Source: Candidatus Omnitrophota bacterium (GTDB lineage Bacteria > Omnitrophota > Gorgyraeia > Gygaellales > Profunditerraquicolaceae). From it: 5,023 nucleotides of DNA. The notes beneath the pieces are model-generated. The model was not told the origin of the DNA. It saw nothing but the letters and a program-made list of their open reading frames with translations, and made no database searches. Shown piece after piece: positions 4,986 to 5,023 of this stretch (positions are counted from its first letter, which is position 1; each line of letters opens with the position of its first letter). The DNA lies in NCBI GenBank assembly GCA_028714595.1, contig JAQTMD010000117.1, forward strand, positions 1 to 5,023, written 5' to 3'. The position numbers and the translations under genes are program-made.

Positions 4986-5023
4986 TTACAGGCCTTTCAG
5001 GATGAACCACAGACCCACGCTCG
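4986..5023 (-). CDS. Possible 3' end of a convergent gene (runs off the right edge)
   Basis: On the minus strand one frame reads SVGLWFILKGL and then TAA (4986-4988), a hydrophobic C-terminus typical of a membrane protein's last helix. The other two minus-strand frames are less protein-like. Its stop would lie three bases past the CDF stop, in convergent orientation. With only 11 codons visible, no family can be named, and the reading is suggestive only. Confidence 0.4.
   Translation of the reverse strand, partial: SVGLWFILKGL

Overview
The window (5,023 bp) reads as ordinary chromosomal housekeeping and envelope sequence from a diderm (Gram-negative type) bacterium. The grounds are a lipoprotein of the CsgG type, a lipid-A-type (LpxL/HtrB family) acyltransferase, a secreted protein with an SPase I signal peptide, and strong Shine-Dalgarno (SD) sites. 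The mix of a BioY biotin transporter, an archaeal/thermophile-type 'adenosine-specific kinase' (PF04008), an LpxL-like protein with an HFGNFP motif, and a moderately GC-rich base composition would fit an uncultured lineage such as Omnitrophota or a deep deltaproteobacterial group. That assignment is only an inference. No RNA gene, CRISPR array, insertion sequence or phage gene was seen.

Layout. Everything left of about 4,000 is on the minus strand and everything from 4,095 to 4,982 is on the plus strand. In minus-strand transcription order from the right: (1) an operon-like run starts from a promoter at 4019-4047 and encodes a PF04008 adenosine-specific kinase (3509-3994), an LpxL/HtrB-like acyltransferase nine bases later (2576-3499), and a 70-residue two-helix membrane protein (2278-2490), with a weak hairpin after it (2190-2229). 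(2) A second unit starts from a promoter at 2127-2154 and encodes BioY (1506-2069), followed 13 bp later by a secreted protein of unknown function (968-1492). It ends at a convincing Rho-independent terminator (902-937). (3) A HAD-superfamily phosphatase (249-902) starts directly at the end of that terminator's U-tract. (4) The beginning of a CsgG-family lipoprotein gene (1-183) has its own good promoter (208-235). On the plus strand a cation diffusion facilitator (CDF) metal exporter (4095-4982) is transcribed divergently from the kinase operon. The last 38 bases probably hold the 3' end of a convergent minus-strand gene.

The genes do not form one pathway. They are a set of small transport, envelope and salvage units. 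The points most worth a second look are: a sigma70-like promoter whose -10 box ends only six bases before the CDF start codon, implying a leaderless mRNA; the terminator that runs into the phosphatase start codon with no SD; and an acyltransferase in which the acidic residue of the HX4(D/E) catalytic motif is proline. I found no clear evidence of a new multi-gene system.
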